From Alphaproteobacteria bacterium (GTDB lineage Bacteria > Pseudomonadota > Alphaproteobacteria > Sphingomonadales > Sphingomonadaceae): a DNA stretch of 55,925 bases. Within the stretch, counting starts at the first letter, position 1. The number at the start of each line of letters is the position of its first letter. The notes beneath the pieces were generated by a model, which saw only the letters and a list, made by a program, of their open reading frames with translations, was not told where the DNA came from and made no database searches. Of the stretch, positions 1 to 7,657 are shown piece after piece. A program made the translations under genes and the position numbers. The stretch covers positions 1-55,925 of the forward strand of contig JAFAZW010000028.1 of assembly GCA_019239415.1 (NCBI GenBank), in the 5' to 3' direction.

Positions 1-216
1 CTGTGGGTGGAGGCAAACAATCCAGAGATTCCGCTCCTGGATTGCTTCACCAGGTTCTTGATGAGCGGCGACCCCGCATTCACTTATGTGCCCGACCCCA
101 GCTCACGCCTTAGGTTTAGCGATTTCGCTACGTCCGAACCGGCTGCGCGCCAGCTGAAGGAGGAGCTCGACACGCACATACCGATACCCGAGAGTTACGT
201 GGCAGTGCAGGAGTAG
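1..216 (+). CDS. 3' end of an unidentified gene
   Basis: An open frame enters from the left edge and stops with TAG at 214-216, so only about 71 C-terminal residues are visible. An internal ATG exists near position 7, but the frame is open upstream of it to the window edge, so this is more likely the tail of a longer gene. The peptide is mixed and hydrophilic, with Phe and Asp residues and no motif I recognise; it ends in VAVQE. The next gene starts 2 bases after the stop, which suggests co-transcription. No function can be given. Confidence 0.5.
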   Translation: MWVEANNPEIPLLDCFTRFLMSGDPAFTYVPDPSSRLRFSDFATSEPAARQLKEELDTHIPIPESYVAVQE

Positions 217-218
217 CG

Positions 219-890
219 GTGATGGATCGTGCCTGGTCTTGGCCGCTGCCGCTCCTCCTGGCCGCGACGGCGACGGCGGCCGCTGCGCCCGCCGACCGTG
301 GCACGGGCTCGGCCTGCGCGGCGCGGGACGGCGAGATGCTGAAGCTGCCCCCCCGGACGTTCGACCAGGACGACACAGCGGGCTGGCGGTCCGTCGCCTC
401 ACGGCAGGAATGCACGAAGGCCGCTGCGGACCTGATCCGCAGGTACCGGACCGCGAACGGCTACGCACTCAAACCCGCAGATCTCGGGAATCCCCGCCGG
501 GCCTGGAGCTGGGCGACCACGCTCGCGATGCATGAAGGCCAGCTTCGCGCGAACCTCGGTCAATATCGTGCAGCAAAGGCATTGTTCAGGCTCGCGCAGC
601 ATGAGAGCGCGAGCGGCTGGAACCTCTACATCGAAGCGACGATCGCGTTCCTCGACCGCGACCTTGGCCGGCTCCGGGCGTTGCGGAGCCGCTACGCCTC
701 CATCCCCGTGCCGCCCGATTATGCCTATCTCGATGAAGGCGGCACCCTGCGGAAGGGCCGACCCACCGTCTGGCCCGACAATATAGAAGTCATCGACGGG
801 CTGATTGCGTGTTTCCACAAGCCCTACGTGACGGCCTACGGATCCGACGCATGTCGGCAGGCGGGCCGAAGGCTGCATCTGCGGCCCTGA
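219..890 (+). CDS. Secreted hypothetical protein, possible TPR-like helical repeat
   Basis: A 223-residue frame starts at GTG 219 or ATG 222, just after the preceding stop. The N-terminus has an Arg followed by a Leu/Ala-rich core and an AAAAPA region, which fits a Sec signal peptide, so the product is probably periplasmic. The middle (around residues 100-160) has helix-rich segments such as RANLGQYRAAKALFRLAQH, resembling a degenerate TPR unit. Four Cys residues could form disulfides. I do not recognise a family. It probably shares a transcript with the truncated gene upstream. It ends about 60 bases before the convergent glycerate kinase gene. Confidence 0.55.
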   Translation: MMDRAWSWPLPLLLAATATAAAAPADRGTGSACAARDGEMLKLPPRTFDQDDTAGWRSVASRQECTKAAADLIRRYRTANGYALKPADLGNPRRAWSWATTLAMHEGQLRANLGQYRAAKALFRLAQHESASGWNLYIEATIAFLDRDLGRLRALRSRYASIPVPPDYAYLDEGGTLRKGRPTVWPDNIEVIDGLIACFHKPYVTAYGSDACRQAGRRLHLRP

Positions 891-950
891 CGGCGGGTCG
901 GCCTGACCCGAAAGGCCGCCGCCGAGAAAGCCGCGGCACGGCGCACCATC

Positions 951-2282
951 TTACGGACGGGCGCGTGGCTGTGCGTGCGCGTCTTGGTCGATCAGGATGA
1001 CCCGGAAATCGTTCACGTTGGTGAAGGTGGGGCCGGTGACGACCAGATCCCCAAGCCGGGCGAAGAAAAGGTAGGAGTCGTTGCGCGCGAGATGCTCCGC
1101 CGGGTCGAGCCCGAGCCGCCGCGCCCGCTCGAGCGTGTCCGGGAAGATCATCGCGCCGGCGGCGTCGTCGGTGCCGTCGATGCCGTCCGTATCGCAGGCG
1201 AGGGCCGAGATGCCGGGTGCGCCGGCCAGGTCGATGGCGAGGGCGAGCAGATATTCGAGGTTGCGGCCGCCGCGGCCCGCTTCGTTCACCACGGAGACCG
1301 TGGCTTCGCCGCCCGACAGGAGCGCGCGCCTGCCCCCGTCGGCGGCGAGACGGCGCGCGAGCGCGGCGTGGCGCGCCCCGAGTTGGCGCGCTTCCGCCTC
1401 GACCCGGTCGCCGAGATCGGTGACCGCATAGCCCCGCGCCGTCGCCAGCCGCGTCGCCGCCGCCAGCGCGTCGCGCGCGCGGGCGAGGATGACCGTCTCA
1501 CCGGCGGCAAGCGCCGGCGCGTCGGCCGGCGGGCTCTCGTTCGCCGGATCCGTCAGCGCCGCCGCCACCGCCTCGGGCAGCGCGAGGCGATGCTTCGCGA
1601 CCACCTCGCGCGCCATGGCGAGACTGGTTCGGTCGGCGACGGTGGGGCCGGATGCGACGAAGGAGGGATCGTCGCCCGGCACGTCCGAGATGATCCATGT
1701 CGTGACCCGCGCCGGCCCGGCCGCGACGGCGAGCCGGCCGCCTTTCACCCGCGAAAGATGTTTGCGGACGCAATTGATCTCCTCGATGCTCGCCCCGCAG
1801 CGGAGCAGCAGCCGCGTCGTCGCCTGCTTGTCGGTGAGGCTGACGCCGGGAGCCGGCGCGGCGAGGAGCGCGGAGCCGCCGCCGGAGAGGAGTACGAGCA
1901 GCCGATCGCCGTCCCGCAGCGCGCCCGCCATGGCGAGGGCCCGGTGGCCGGCGCGGACGCTGTTTTCGTCCGGACAGGGGTGCCCGGCCTCGATCACCTC
2001 CACTTCCGGCGATGGCGTGAACGCGGCGGGCACGTGCCCGTAGCGAGTGACGACCAGCCCCGGCAGCGGCGCGGGATCATATGCGCTCGCGACCCGCATC
2101 ATCTCCGCCGCGGCCTTGCCGATGGCGATCGTTACCATTCGCCCGTCCGGCGCCGTCGGCAACCGGCGCGGCATCACCGCCTCGGGGCGAACCGCGCGGA
2201 CGGCCTCCGCGAACACGTCGCGAAGGAGCGCGCGTGTCGCCTCGGCAGGGCGCGAGGTCGGTTCGCTGCGGTCGATCGTCAC
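951..2282 (-). CDS. Glycerate 2-kinase / hydroxypyruvate reductase family (DUF4147-MOFRL)
   Basis: This 443-residue protein belongs to the TtuD/GckA family of glycerate kinases, which phosphorylate D-glycerate to 2-phosphoglycerate and feed lower glycolysis from glyoxylate, tartrate or serine breakdown. Family signs are IGKAA near residue 54, EAGHPCPDENS near 98, the glycine loop LLSGGGSALL near 131, a basic NCVRKHLSRVKGG segment near 170, and a C-terminal MOFRL region with DTDGIDGTDDAAGA. Length is normal for the family. It stands alone, leftward, and is convergent with the gene at 219. Older databases often call such proteins hydroxypyruvate reductase; the kinase activity is better supported for this fold. 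Confidence 0.85.
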   Translation of the reverse strand: MTIDRSEPTSRPAEATRALLRDVFAEAVRAVRPEAVMPRRLPTAPDGRMVTIAIGKAAAEMMRVASAYDPAPLPGLVVTRYGHVPAAFTPSPEVEVIEAGHPCPDENSVRAGHRALAMAGALRDGDRLLVLLSGGGSALLAAPAPGVSLTDKQATTRLLLRCGASIEEINCVRKHLSRVKGGRLAVAAGPARVTTWIISDVPGDDPSFVASGPTVADRTSLAMAREVVAKHRLALPEAVAAALTDPANESPPADAPALAAGETVILARARDALAAATRLATARGYAVTDLGDRVEAEARQLGARHAALARRLAADGGRRALLSGGEATVSVVNEAGRGGRNLEYLLALAIDLAGAPGISALACDTDGIDGTDDAAGAMIFPDTLERARRLGLDPAEHLARNDSYLFFARLGDLVVTGPTFTNVNDFRVILIDQDAHAQPRARP

Positions 2283-2425
2283 GCCTGTTCGTCCTTCCGC
2301 TCCGCCGTCGGCTGTGCCGTGCGTCCGGCCGCTCCGCTCATATCCCGCGCCACACTTCGTCGCAGCCCCCTTGCGCGCGGCGCGGGGCTGTGATCCGCTG
2401 CGTCTTCGTGGGTGGAGGGCAGGTC

Positions 2426-4081
2426 ATGCGCGCTCTGTGGTCCCGGCGCAAAGTCGGTCTGATGCTGCTGTCGTCGGCCTTCCTGACCTCCGCCTGCGGC
2501 GACGGCGACGGCGGGACGATCACGCCCTCCCCGCCGCCGCCTCCCCCGCCCCCTGCGCCCCCGCCGCCCCCGCCATCCCCGGCGCCGACGCTGCGTACCC
2601 TCGGCCACCAGCCGCCGGTCGGCGTCTACCTCGCGCTGCTCCTCACCGACGGCACCGTGATGGCGCAGGCCGATCCGACCGGCGCGCCCGGCGCGGGCGC
2701 GGCCGATTTCTACCGGCTGACGCCCGACGCGAACGGCGATTATGCCGGCGGCACCTGGGCGCACATGCCGCCGCCCCCGGCCGGCTACGCGCCTTATGCC
2801 TCGGCCGAGGCGGTGCTCGCCGACGGCCGCGTCCTGTTCGTCGGCGGCGAGTACAACCAGGACGATTACCGCATCCCGTTCGGACCGAGCGCGCTGACCA
2901 ACATGTCGGCCGTGTTCGATCCCGTCACCGGCGGCTGGACGATGATCCCCGCGCCGCCCGGCGTCGCCTATATCGGGGACGTCCCCTCGACGATCCTTCC
3001 TGACGGTCGCTTCATCTTCGGCGAGAAGCTCGGGTCGCGCATGTTCTCGCTCGACCCGGCGACGCTGTCCTGGACCCAGCTCCCGACGACCGGCAAGAAC
3101 GACGTCTTCACCGAGGAGGGATTCACGCTCCTCCCGAACGGCGCGGTCCTCACCGTCGACATGACGAAGATCCCGTTCAGCGAGCATTACCTCCCCGCCA
3201 CCGGCGCCTGGGTGCAGGACGGGGCGACGCCGGTGGGCCTCACCTCGCCGACCGGCTCCCCCGGCGGCATCACCTACGGGCCGGCGCCGGTGCAGACGGT
3301 CGGCGGCGTCACCTACGGCCCCGGGCCCACCGGCACCTATTTTCCGCCCGGAGAGATCGGTCCGGCCGTGCTGCGCCCCGACGGCAGCGTCTTCGCCGCC
3401 GGCTCGGCCGTCGCGGGCAAGGGCGCGCACACCGCCATCTACAAGCCCGGAGCGAGCGCCGCGGTGCCAGGCACGTGGACCGCGGGACCCGATTTCCCGA
3501 ACGCCGATTCCTCGGGCGATTGCGCGGCGGCTCTGCTGACCAACGGCAACGTGCTCGTCGCCACCGAAAGCGGGTCGATCTACGAGTTCGACGGCACCAG
3601 CCTCACCCGCACCGTCGCCGGACCCGCCGGCGGCAACGAGGTGCCGGTGTTCCTGCTGCCGCTGCCGTCCGGCGAAGTGCTGCTGCTGACGCCGAGCCTC
3701 GCGATCCAGGCGCGGCTCTACGTCCCGGTCGGCGGGCCTCAGCCGGCGTGGGCGCCGACGATCACCGCCGTCGCCACCGCCTTGTCGCGCGGGCAGAGCT
3801 ACGCCCTCACCGGCACCCAGCTGAACGGGCTGAGCGAAGCGGCGGCATATGGCGACGAACTCTCCGCGGCGACCAATTACCCGCTGGTCCGGCTGACGAT
3901 GACCGCGACGGGCCACGTCTTCTATGCCCGAACCCACGGCCACACGATGGGCGTCGCGACGGGCGCGACGCCGGTGACGACGCATTTCGACGTGCCGGCG
4001 GGCGCGGAGACCGGCGGCGCCAGCCTCGTCGTCGTCGCCAACGGCATTCCCTCCGCCCCGGTCGCCGTGACGATCGCCTAG
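2426..4081 (+). CDS. Kelch/galactose-oxidase-like beta-propeller lipoprotein with polyproline linker
   Basis: The start is ATG 2426, preceded by GGAGG at 2413-2417; the open frame extends further upstream but overlaps the divergent gene's promoter region. The 551-residue product begins with a lipoprotein signal peptide ending in LTSAC (lipid-modified Cys at residue 24). A nearly pure Pro/Ala/Ser linker follows at about residues 34-56. The rest shows recurring kelch-like units of the form LPDGRVLFVGG, LPDGRFIFGEK and LLPNGAVLTVD, then a C-terminal beta-sandwich-like domain resembling the last domain of galactose-oxidase-like proteins. The copper-ligand set is not evident, so enzymatic activity is unproven. 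It is probably anchored in the outer membrane and exposed by the proline spacer. It ends on a CTAG shared with the convergent transporter gene. Confidence 0.7.
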   Translation: MRALWSRRKVGLMLLSSAFLTSACGDGDGGTITPSPPPPPPPPAPPPPPPSPAPTLRTLGHQPPVGVYLALLLTDGTVMAQADPTGAPGAGAADFYRLTPDANGDYAGGTWAHMPPPPAGYAPYASAEAVLADGRVLFVGGEYNQDDYRIPFGPSALTNMSAVFDPVTGGWTMIPAPPGVAYIGDVPSTILPDGRFIFGEKLGSRMFSLDPATLSWTQLPTTGKNDVFTEEGFTLLPNGAVLTVDMTKIPFSEHYLPATGAWVQDGATPVGLTSPTGSPGGITYGPAPVQTVGGVTYGPGPTGTYFPPGEIGPAVLRPDGSVFAAGSAVAGKGAHTAIYKPGASAAVPGTWTAGPDFPNADSSGDCAAALLTNGNVLVATESGSIYEFDGTSLTRTVAGPAGGNEVPVFLLPLPSGEVLLLTPSLAIQARLYVPVGGPQPAWAPTITAVATALSRGQSYALTGTQLNGLSEAAAYGDELSAATNYPLVRLTMTATGHVFYARTHGHTMGVATGATPVTTHFDVPAGAETGGASLVVVANGIPSAPVAVTIA

Positions 4082-5160
4082 ACCGCCCGCACCCGCACGT
4101 GCTCCGGCGGGAGCTTGAGGTAGAATTCGCGGTAGTAAGCGACGGCGAAGGCGGCGGCGGGCGTGCCGGCGAGGGCGCCGAGCAGGCCGAAGGCGAGCGC
4201 GCAGGCCAGGGTCGCGAACAGCAGGACGGCGGGATGGATCCGCATCGTCCGCCCGCGTATGGCCGGTGCCAGGAAGGTGCCGAGGCTCTCGGTCATCAGC
4301 AGATAGAAGAGCGCGGTCCACAGCGCCGTCGGCACGTCGACGGACAAAGCGAGGATCACCGGCGGGATCGCCATGATGTAGCCGCCGATGCGCGGCACGA
4401 ACTCGGCGAAGAAGGCGAGCGCCGCCCACACGATGGCGCCCGGCACGTGCATCAGCGACAGGAAGATGCCGCTCGCCACCGCCTCGATCGGCCCGACGAT
4501 GACGTTGGCGCGGATCCAGCCGAGGATCGCGCGGGAGGCGCCGCGATAGGCGCGGATCCCGGCCGCCCGGTGCCGGACCGGCAACGCCGCGACATAGCCG
4601 CGCATCAGCGGCAGCGGATCGGAGGTGATGTAGAGCACCGCCGACAGATAGAGGATGAGCAGCGTCGCGAAGCCGATCAGCGACAGCGACGCGCCGCCGA
4701 GCCGGCCGATGACGTCGATTACCGACGGGAGCTGGCCCTGCGCCGTGCCGCCCCCCTGCAGCGCCTGCTGGAGCTCGGGATAATCGCCGAGCCGCGACGC
4801 GAGCCGGTCGGCGGCGCGGGCGAGGAACCGCGGGATTTCGGGGATGAGCTGCGACGCCTGCTGGACGAGGGGCGGCACGATCAGCACGAAGAAGGCGGCG
4901 ATAGCCGCGATGAACAGGAGGAGGGTGATGGCCACCGCCAGCCGCCGCGGCACGCCGCGCCGCCGCATCCCCTTCACCGCTCCCGACAGGGCGATCGACG
5001 TGACCAGGGAGAGGAAGACGAGGATGATCGCGGTGATCGTGTGGTAGACGAACCACAAAGCGACGATCGCCGTGAAGAAGGCGAGCGCATAGCCGACCGG
5101 CCGCGACGGCTCGCGCACCCGCTCGATGCGGCGGGTCGGCTCGGGCTTGGGACGCTCCAT
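4078..5160 (-). CDS. AI-2E family transporter (YdiK/PerM-like permease)
   Basis: This 360-residue integral membrane protein starts at ATG 5160. It has the usual AI-2E family layout: two closely spaced N-terminal hydrophobic helices (residues about 28-65), a third at about 82-105, a long soluble region with the leucine-rich pattern of the family, then a C-terminal cluster of helices containing PRIGGYIMAIPPVILAL and HPAVLLFATLAC. Members of this family have been linked to autoinducer-2 export, Na+/H+ antiport or unknown solutes, so the substrate cannot be assigned. Its stop codon lies in the same CTAG as that of the convergent lipoprotein gene. Confidence 0.85.
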   Translation of the reverse strand: MERPKPEPTRRIERVREPSRPVGYALAFFTAIVALWFVYHTITAIILVFLSLVTSIALSGAVKGMRRRGVPRRLAVAITLLLFIAAIAAFFVLIVPPLVQQASQLIPEIPRFLARAADRLASRLGDYPELQQALQGGGTAQGQLPSVIDVIGRLGGASLSLIGFATLLILYLSAVLYITSDPLPLMRGYVAALPVRHRAAGIRAYRGASRAILGWIRANVIVGPIEAVASGIFLSLMHVPGAIVWAALAFFAEFVPRIGGYIMAIPPVILALSVDVPTALWTALFYLLMTESLGTFLAPAIRGRTMRIHPAVLLFATLACALAFGLLGALAGTPAAAFAVAYYREFYLKLPPEHVRVRAV

Positions 5161-5235
5161 CTCGCCTGCTTAACACAGTCCGGCGGCGGAACGATCCCTC
5201 GCGGACGAGCGCAGCCGCGACGGACCAGTCCGACC

Positions 5236-5335
5236 GTCATCCCGGCGCAAGCCGGGATCTCCACTCGCTAAGGGCGCTCGAAACACTGGCGGCGTGTACC
5301 CGCGCGGGGAGATCCCGGCTTTCGCCGGGATGACG
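5236..5335. repeat. Dispersed palindromic repeat, GTCATCCCGGC family
   Basis: Two inverted arms, GTCATCCCGGCGCAAGCCGG (from 5236) and GATCCCGGCTTTCGCCGGGA (from 5311), flank about 45 variable bases. The same unit recurs at 19948-20043, 22803-22883, 24533-24614 and, inside glyS, at 34112-34217. Each arm is itself palindromic around CCCGGC/GCCGGG. It sits between the transporter gene and the convergent side of the receiver gene. It could fold as an RNA stem in either direction, but no U-run marks it as an intrinsic terminator. Confidence 0.85.
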
Positions 5336-5362
5336 AGTGAGGCCGATCCCCCTCGAACCAGG

Positions 5363-5728
5363 CTAAGCGCGCACCCGCCGGGCCGGCACCGTCTCGCGGA
5401 TCAGCTGGTCGAGCTCGTCCAGGGTGAACGGCTTTTCGAGGATCGGCGCGCCTTCGCCGGCCGCGGCCCGCAGCGCCCGGAGCGCGGCGTGGCCGGTCGA
5501 GAAGACGACCGGCACGTCCTCGTCGATGCGGGCGATCTCGCGCGCCGTCTCGGCGCCGTCGAGGCCGGGCATCATGAAGTCGAGGATGACCATGCCGGGC
5601 CGCTTCTCCTCGACCATGGCGATGGCGGCGCGGCCGCTGTCCGCCTCGCGCACCTCGTAGCCGAGGGCCGCGACCGACCGGGCGATCGTCGCGCGCACCT
5701 GCGGATCGTCGTCCACCACCAGGATCAT
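5363..5728 (-). CDS. Single-domain response regulator (CheY-like receiver)
   Basis: A 121-residue stand-alone receiver domain. The acidic pocket is MILVVDDDP (D6-D8), the phosphoacceptor Asp50 lies in VILDFMMPG, the conserved Thr/Ser region is STGH (78-81), and Lys99 lies in EKPF. No output domain is present, so it must act by protein-protein contact or as a phosphate relay. The form resembles receivers that partner with hybrid PAS-histidine kinases in alphaproteobacteria. No kinase gene is adjacent. The next leftward gene upstream begins about 16 bases away, so the two may be co-transcribed. Confidence 0.85.
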   Translation of the reverse strand: MILVVDDDPQVRATIARSVAALGYEVREADSGRAAIAMVEEKRPGMVILDFMMPGLDGAETAREIARIDEDVPVVFSTGHAALRALRAAAGEGAPILEKPFTLDELDQLIRETVPARRVRA

Positions 5729-5743
5729 CTTCGTAACGCGTCC

Positions 5744-6067
5744 TTACTCGGCCGCCTCGGCCGCGGCCGGCCCATACAGCAGGTGAAACGCATCTGGGTA
5801 GCCATAGTCGACGACGATGCGGCGAGGCGTGCCGGTGCCGGGGGAAGGCCGGCGCGGCGGCGCCGACACCGGCGGGATCGCCCGCGGCCGCGCGGTCGGC
5901 CGGTCGACCACCGTCTCCTTGAACCATTCGCCGACATAGGCGCCGTCGATGCGGTGGACGCGCGAGCCGAGGATGCGGCCGAGCGGTATGCCGTCGAGAT
6001 CGTGAATGAAGGTTTCGTAGACGAAGCCGACCGGCGCGCCGCCGGTGGAATAGACGTACATGGCCAT
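5744..6067 (-). CDS. Small protein resembling the 4-fold beta-flower family
   Basis: The chosen start is ATG 6067 (MAMYVYS); a second ATG lies two codons later. The frame is open further upstream, but that region looks non-coding. The 107-residue product has repeated short beta motifs (YSTGGAPVGFVYE, IHDLDGIPLGRILGSRV, IDGAYVGEWFK) that resemble what I recall of 4-fold beta-flower proteins. A proline/arginine-rich stretch and a C-terminal tail follow. The function is unknown. It lies directly upstream of the receiver gene on the same strand. No clear Shine-Dalgarno is seen, so the start is uncertain. Confidence 0.5.
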   Translation of the reverse strand: MAMYVYSTGGAPVGFVYETFIHDLDGIPLGRILGSRVHRIDGAYVGEWFKETVVDRPTARPRAIPPVSAPPRRPSPGTGTPRRIVVDYGYPDAFHLLYGPAAAEAAE

Positions 6068-6292
6068 GTGGCTGGTGTGCCCCGATAAAACAGGCGCGGC
6101 CCCGCTGCCGCGCGGGAGCAGGAGGGGGCCGGGCGACTGTACGCCCGATGAACGCGGTCCCATGCCCCAGCCGCGGCAGCGGCAGGCGGAGCGCCGCGCG
6201 CGGTGAAGCGGGCGGCGGCGACGCAGGCGGCGCCGCTCGATGCGCACGCGGGCCGGGAGACGGTGCCGGGCGCCGGCCGGCCCCCGAGATTC

Positions 6293-6622
6293 CTAGCTCA
6301 GTTCCACTTGCCGGTCGTCTTGATGACGGTCGTGTTCGGGTTCTTCTGGGTGCTCGGGTTGGATCGCCCGCGCCAGGGCGAGCCGCGCCGCATTGGTGGC
6401 GAGGAGGCAGGACAGGCCGAGGCCGAAGATGAGCAGCGGCACGCCGAGCGCGCTCGCCTCGCAGGCGAAGACCGCCCCGGGCGGCCCCGGGACCCTCGTC
6501 CAGTCGACCCCGACGAGGAAGAGGAGGGCGACGAAGCCGGCGACGACGCTCGCCGCGACCAGCGCCCACCCGCCAGCGCAAGCCAGACCCGCGCCCGCGG
6601 CGAGACTCGCCGAAAACGCCAT
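6293..6622 (-). CDS. Hypothetical small membrane protein
   Basis: A 109-residue frame with three likely membrane segments: residues about 5-20 and 22-40 (LVAASVVAGFVALLFLVGV), and about 58-78 (LGVPLLIFGLGLSCLLATNAA). It ends in a charged His/Glu/Asp-rich tail. A competing frame on the same strand overlaps almost completely but lacks the hydrophobic periodicity, so this frame is preferred. No family is recognised and no strong ribosome binding site is visible. Confidence 0.45.
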   Translation of the reverse strand: MAFSASLAAGAGLACAGGWALVAASVVAGFVALLFLVGVDWTRVPGPPGAVFACEASALGVPLLIFGLGLSCLLATNAARLALARAIQPEHPEEPEHDRHQDDRQVELS

Positions 6623-6660
6623 GCCCGGGGCATAGCAGCACCCGCGCTGCAGAAAGGTTT

Positions 6661-6893
6661 GTACGCGCGGCCTCGGCGGGAAGGGGTCTATCGGCTGTCC
6701 CCGCTCCGGCGATCAATGTTGCGGAAACAGGATCGATTCGTACTCCATCGCGCCATGAAGCACATGGACTCCGGCTCTCGGCGGAAGCTCAGGCGGACAT
6801 CGAGGCGATCGGCGATCGAATCGCCGGCGACGACCCCGGTCGGGCCGCGACTCTCGTCGCCGAGCTCCGGGATGCCTGTCTCGGTCTCGGCAT
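6661..6893 (+). pseudogene. Remnant of a ParE/RelE-type toxin gene (N-terminal half)
   Basis: In the frame containing codon 6775-6777, translation gives LRLSAEAQADIEAIGDRIA followed by a segment with GDDPGRAATLVAELRDACLGLG. This closely matches the first half of ParE-family mRNA interferase/gyrase toxins (pattern LSPEAxxDLxxIxxYIAxDNPxxAxxFVxELxxxC). There is no ATG, GTG or TTG at the expected start. The frame simply stays open upstream without homology. The C-terminal half (the usual GRPRPELGxGxRSF and GRYLIFY blocks) is missing after about 6893, and no ParD-like antitoxin precedes it. I interpret it as a decayed toxin. Boundaries are approximate. Confidence 0.5.
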
Positions 6894-7042
6894 CATCACG
6901 GTATCTCCTCCGGCAGAGGATGCGCCTGCTATGAATAATTATCAAGGTAGTCGGCGATTGGCCTTGGCGCCGCCGCCTTTGCGAATCAGGTGCCTATGGG
7001 CGCAGCCCCAAGCGTCACTGCTGTTGACGCAAGGGTGGCCGG

Positions 7043-7609
7043 TTACGGCCGCTGCACGGTGAAGCGGGCGAGGTCGGTCTGGGGCTCGCGCCATTTCGGC
7101 TCGATCCGGTTCGCCTCGCGATAGTCGAGATAGGCGTCCTTGATCCGCCCCTTCATCTCGTTGGCGACGCCGCGGCCGTAATAAGCCAGCGCCGGCCGCC
7201 GGGTCCGCTTCTCGATCGCCGTGTTGAACAGGCCGATCGCCTCGTCCCAGTCGCGGCTGGCGCGGACCAGCGCGATGCCCTTGTTGAGATAGGCGTCGCC
7301 GAGCGAGGGATCGCGGCCGATGGCGACGTCGAAATCGGCGATGGCCGCGTCGACCTTGCCGGTGCGCAGGCGCAATATGCCGCGGTTGACGTAGGTGGCG
7401 ACGCGGTCGAACTCGGTCAGCCCCTCCTCGTTCAAGGCGCGGTCGCAATTGGCGAAGCTGTCCCATGAGGGCGCCATCCGCGCCTCCGCGGCTTCGTAGC
7501 AGATGCGCGCCGACGTGTTGCCGATCACCATCACCGCGCCCGCCGCCGGTGCCGCCGCCAAGGTGGTTCCGGCCGCCAGCGCGACCGCGAAGAGGAATTT
7601 GCCGGTCAT
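7043..7609 (-). CDS. Secreted tetratricopeptide-repeat protein
   Basis: A 188-residue protein with an N-terminal signal peptide (hydrophobic core LFAVALAAGTTLAAAPAAGA). Four to five TPR-like helix pairs follow, for example ATYVNRGILRLRTGKVDAAI, DAYLNKGIALVRASRDWDEA and ALAYYGRGVANEMKGRIKDA. Two Cys residues (near ARICYEA and FANCDRA) could be linked in the periplasm. TPR proteins of this size serve as interaction scaffolds; no partner is indicated. It lies just downstream of pspF on the same strand (49 bases), but a link to envelope stress is only positional. Confidence 0.75.
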   Translation of the reverse strand: MTGKFLFAVALAAGTTLAAAPAAGAVMVIGNTSARICYEAAEARMAPSWDSFANCDRALNEEGLTEFDRVATYVNRGILRLRTGKVDAAIADFDVAIGRDPSLGDAYLNKGIALVRASRDWDEAIGLFNTAIEKRTRRPALAYYGRGVANEMKGRIKDAYLDYREANRIEPKWREPQTDLARFTVQRP

Positions 7610-7657
7610 CGCCCGAGTCCTCCTGCCGAGGCGGCCACCATAGCAGGAATCGGGTCG

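Noticed and set aside
975-2393. A 472-codon plus-strand frame over the glycerate kinase
   Set aside because: Antisense shadow; the glycerate kinase motifs are on the other strand.
2279-5176. A 965-codon open frame on the minus strand over the lipoprotein and transporter genes
   Set aside because: Shadow of the plus-strand lipoprotein and of the transporter in another phase; composition is Arg/Ala/Gly-biased and no motif is present.
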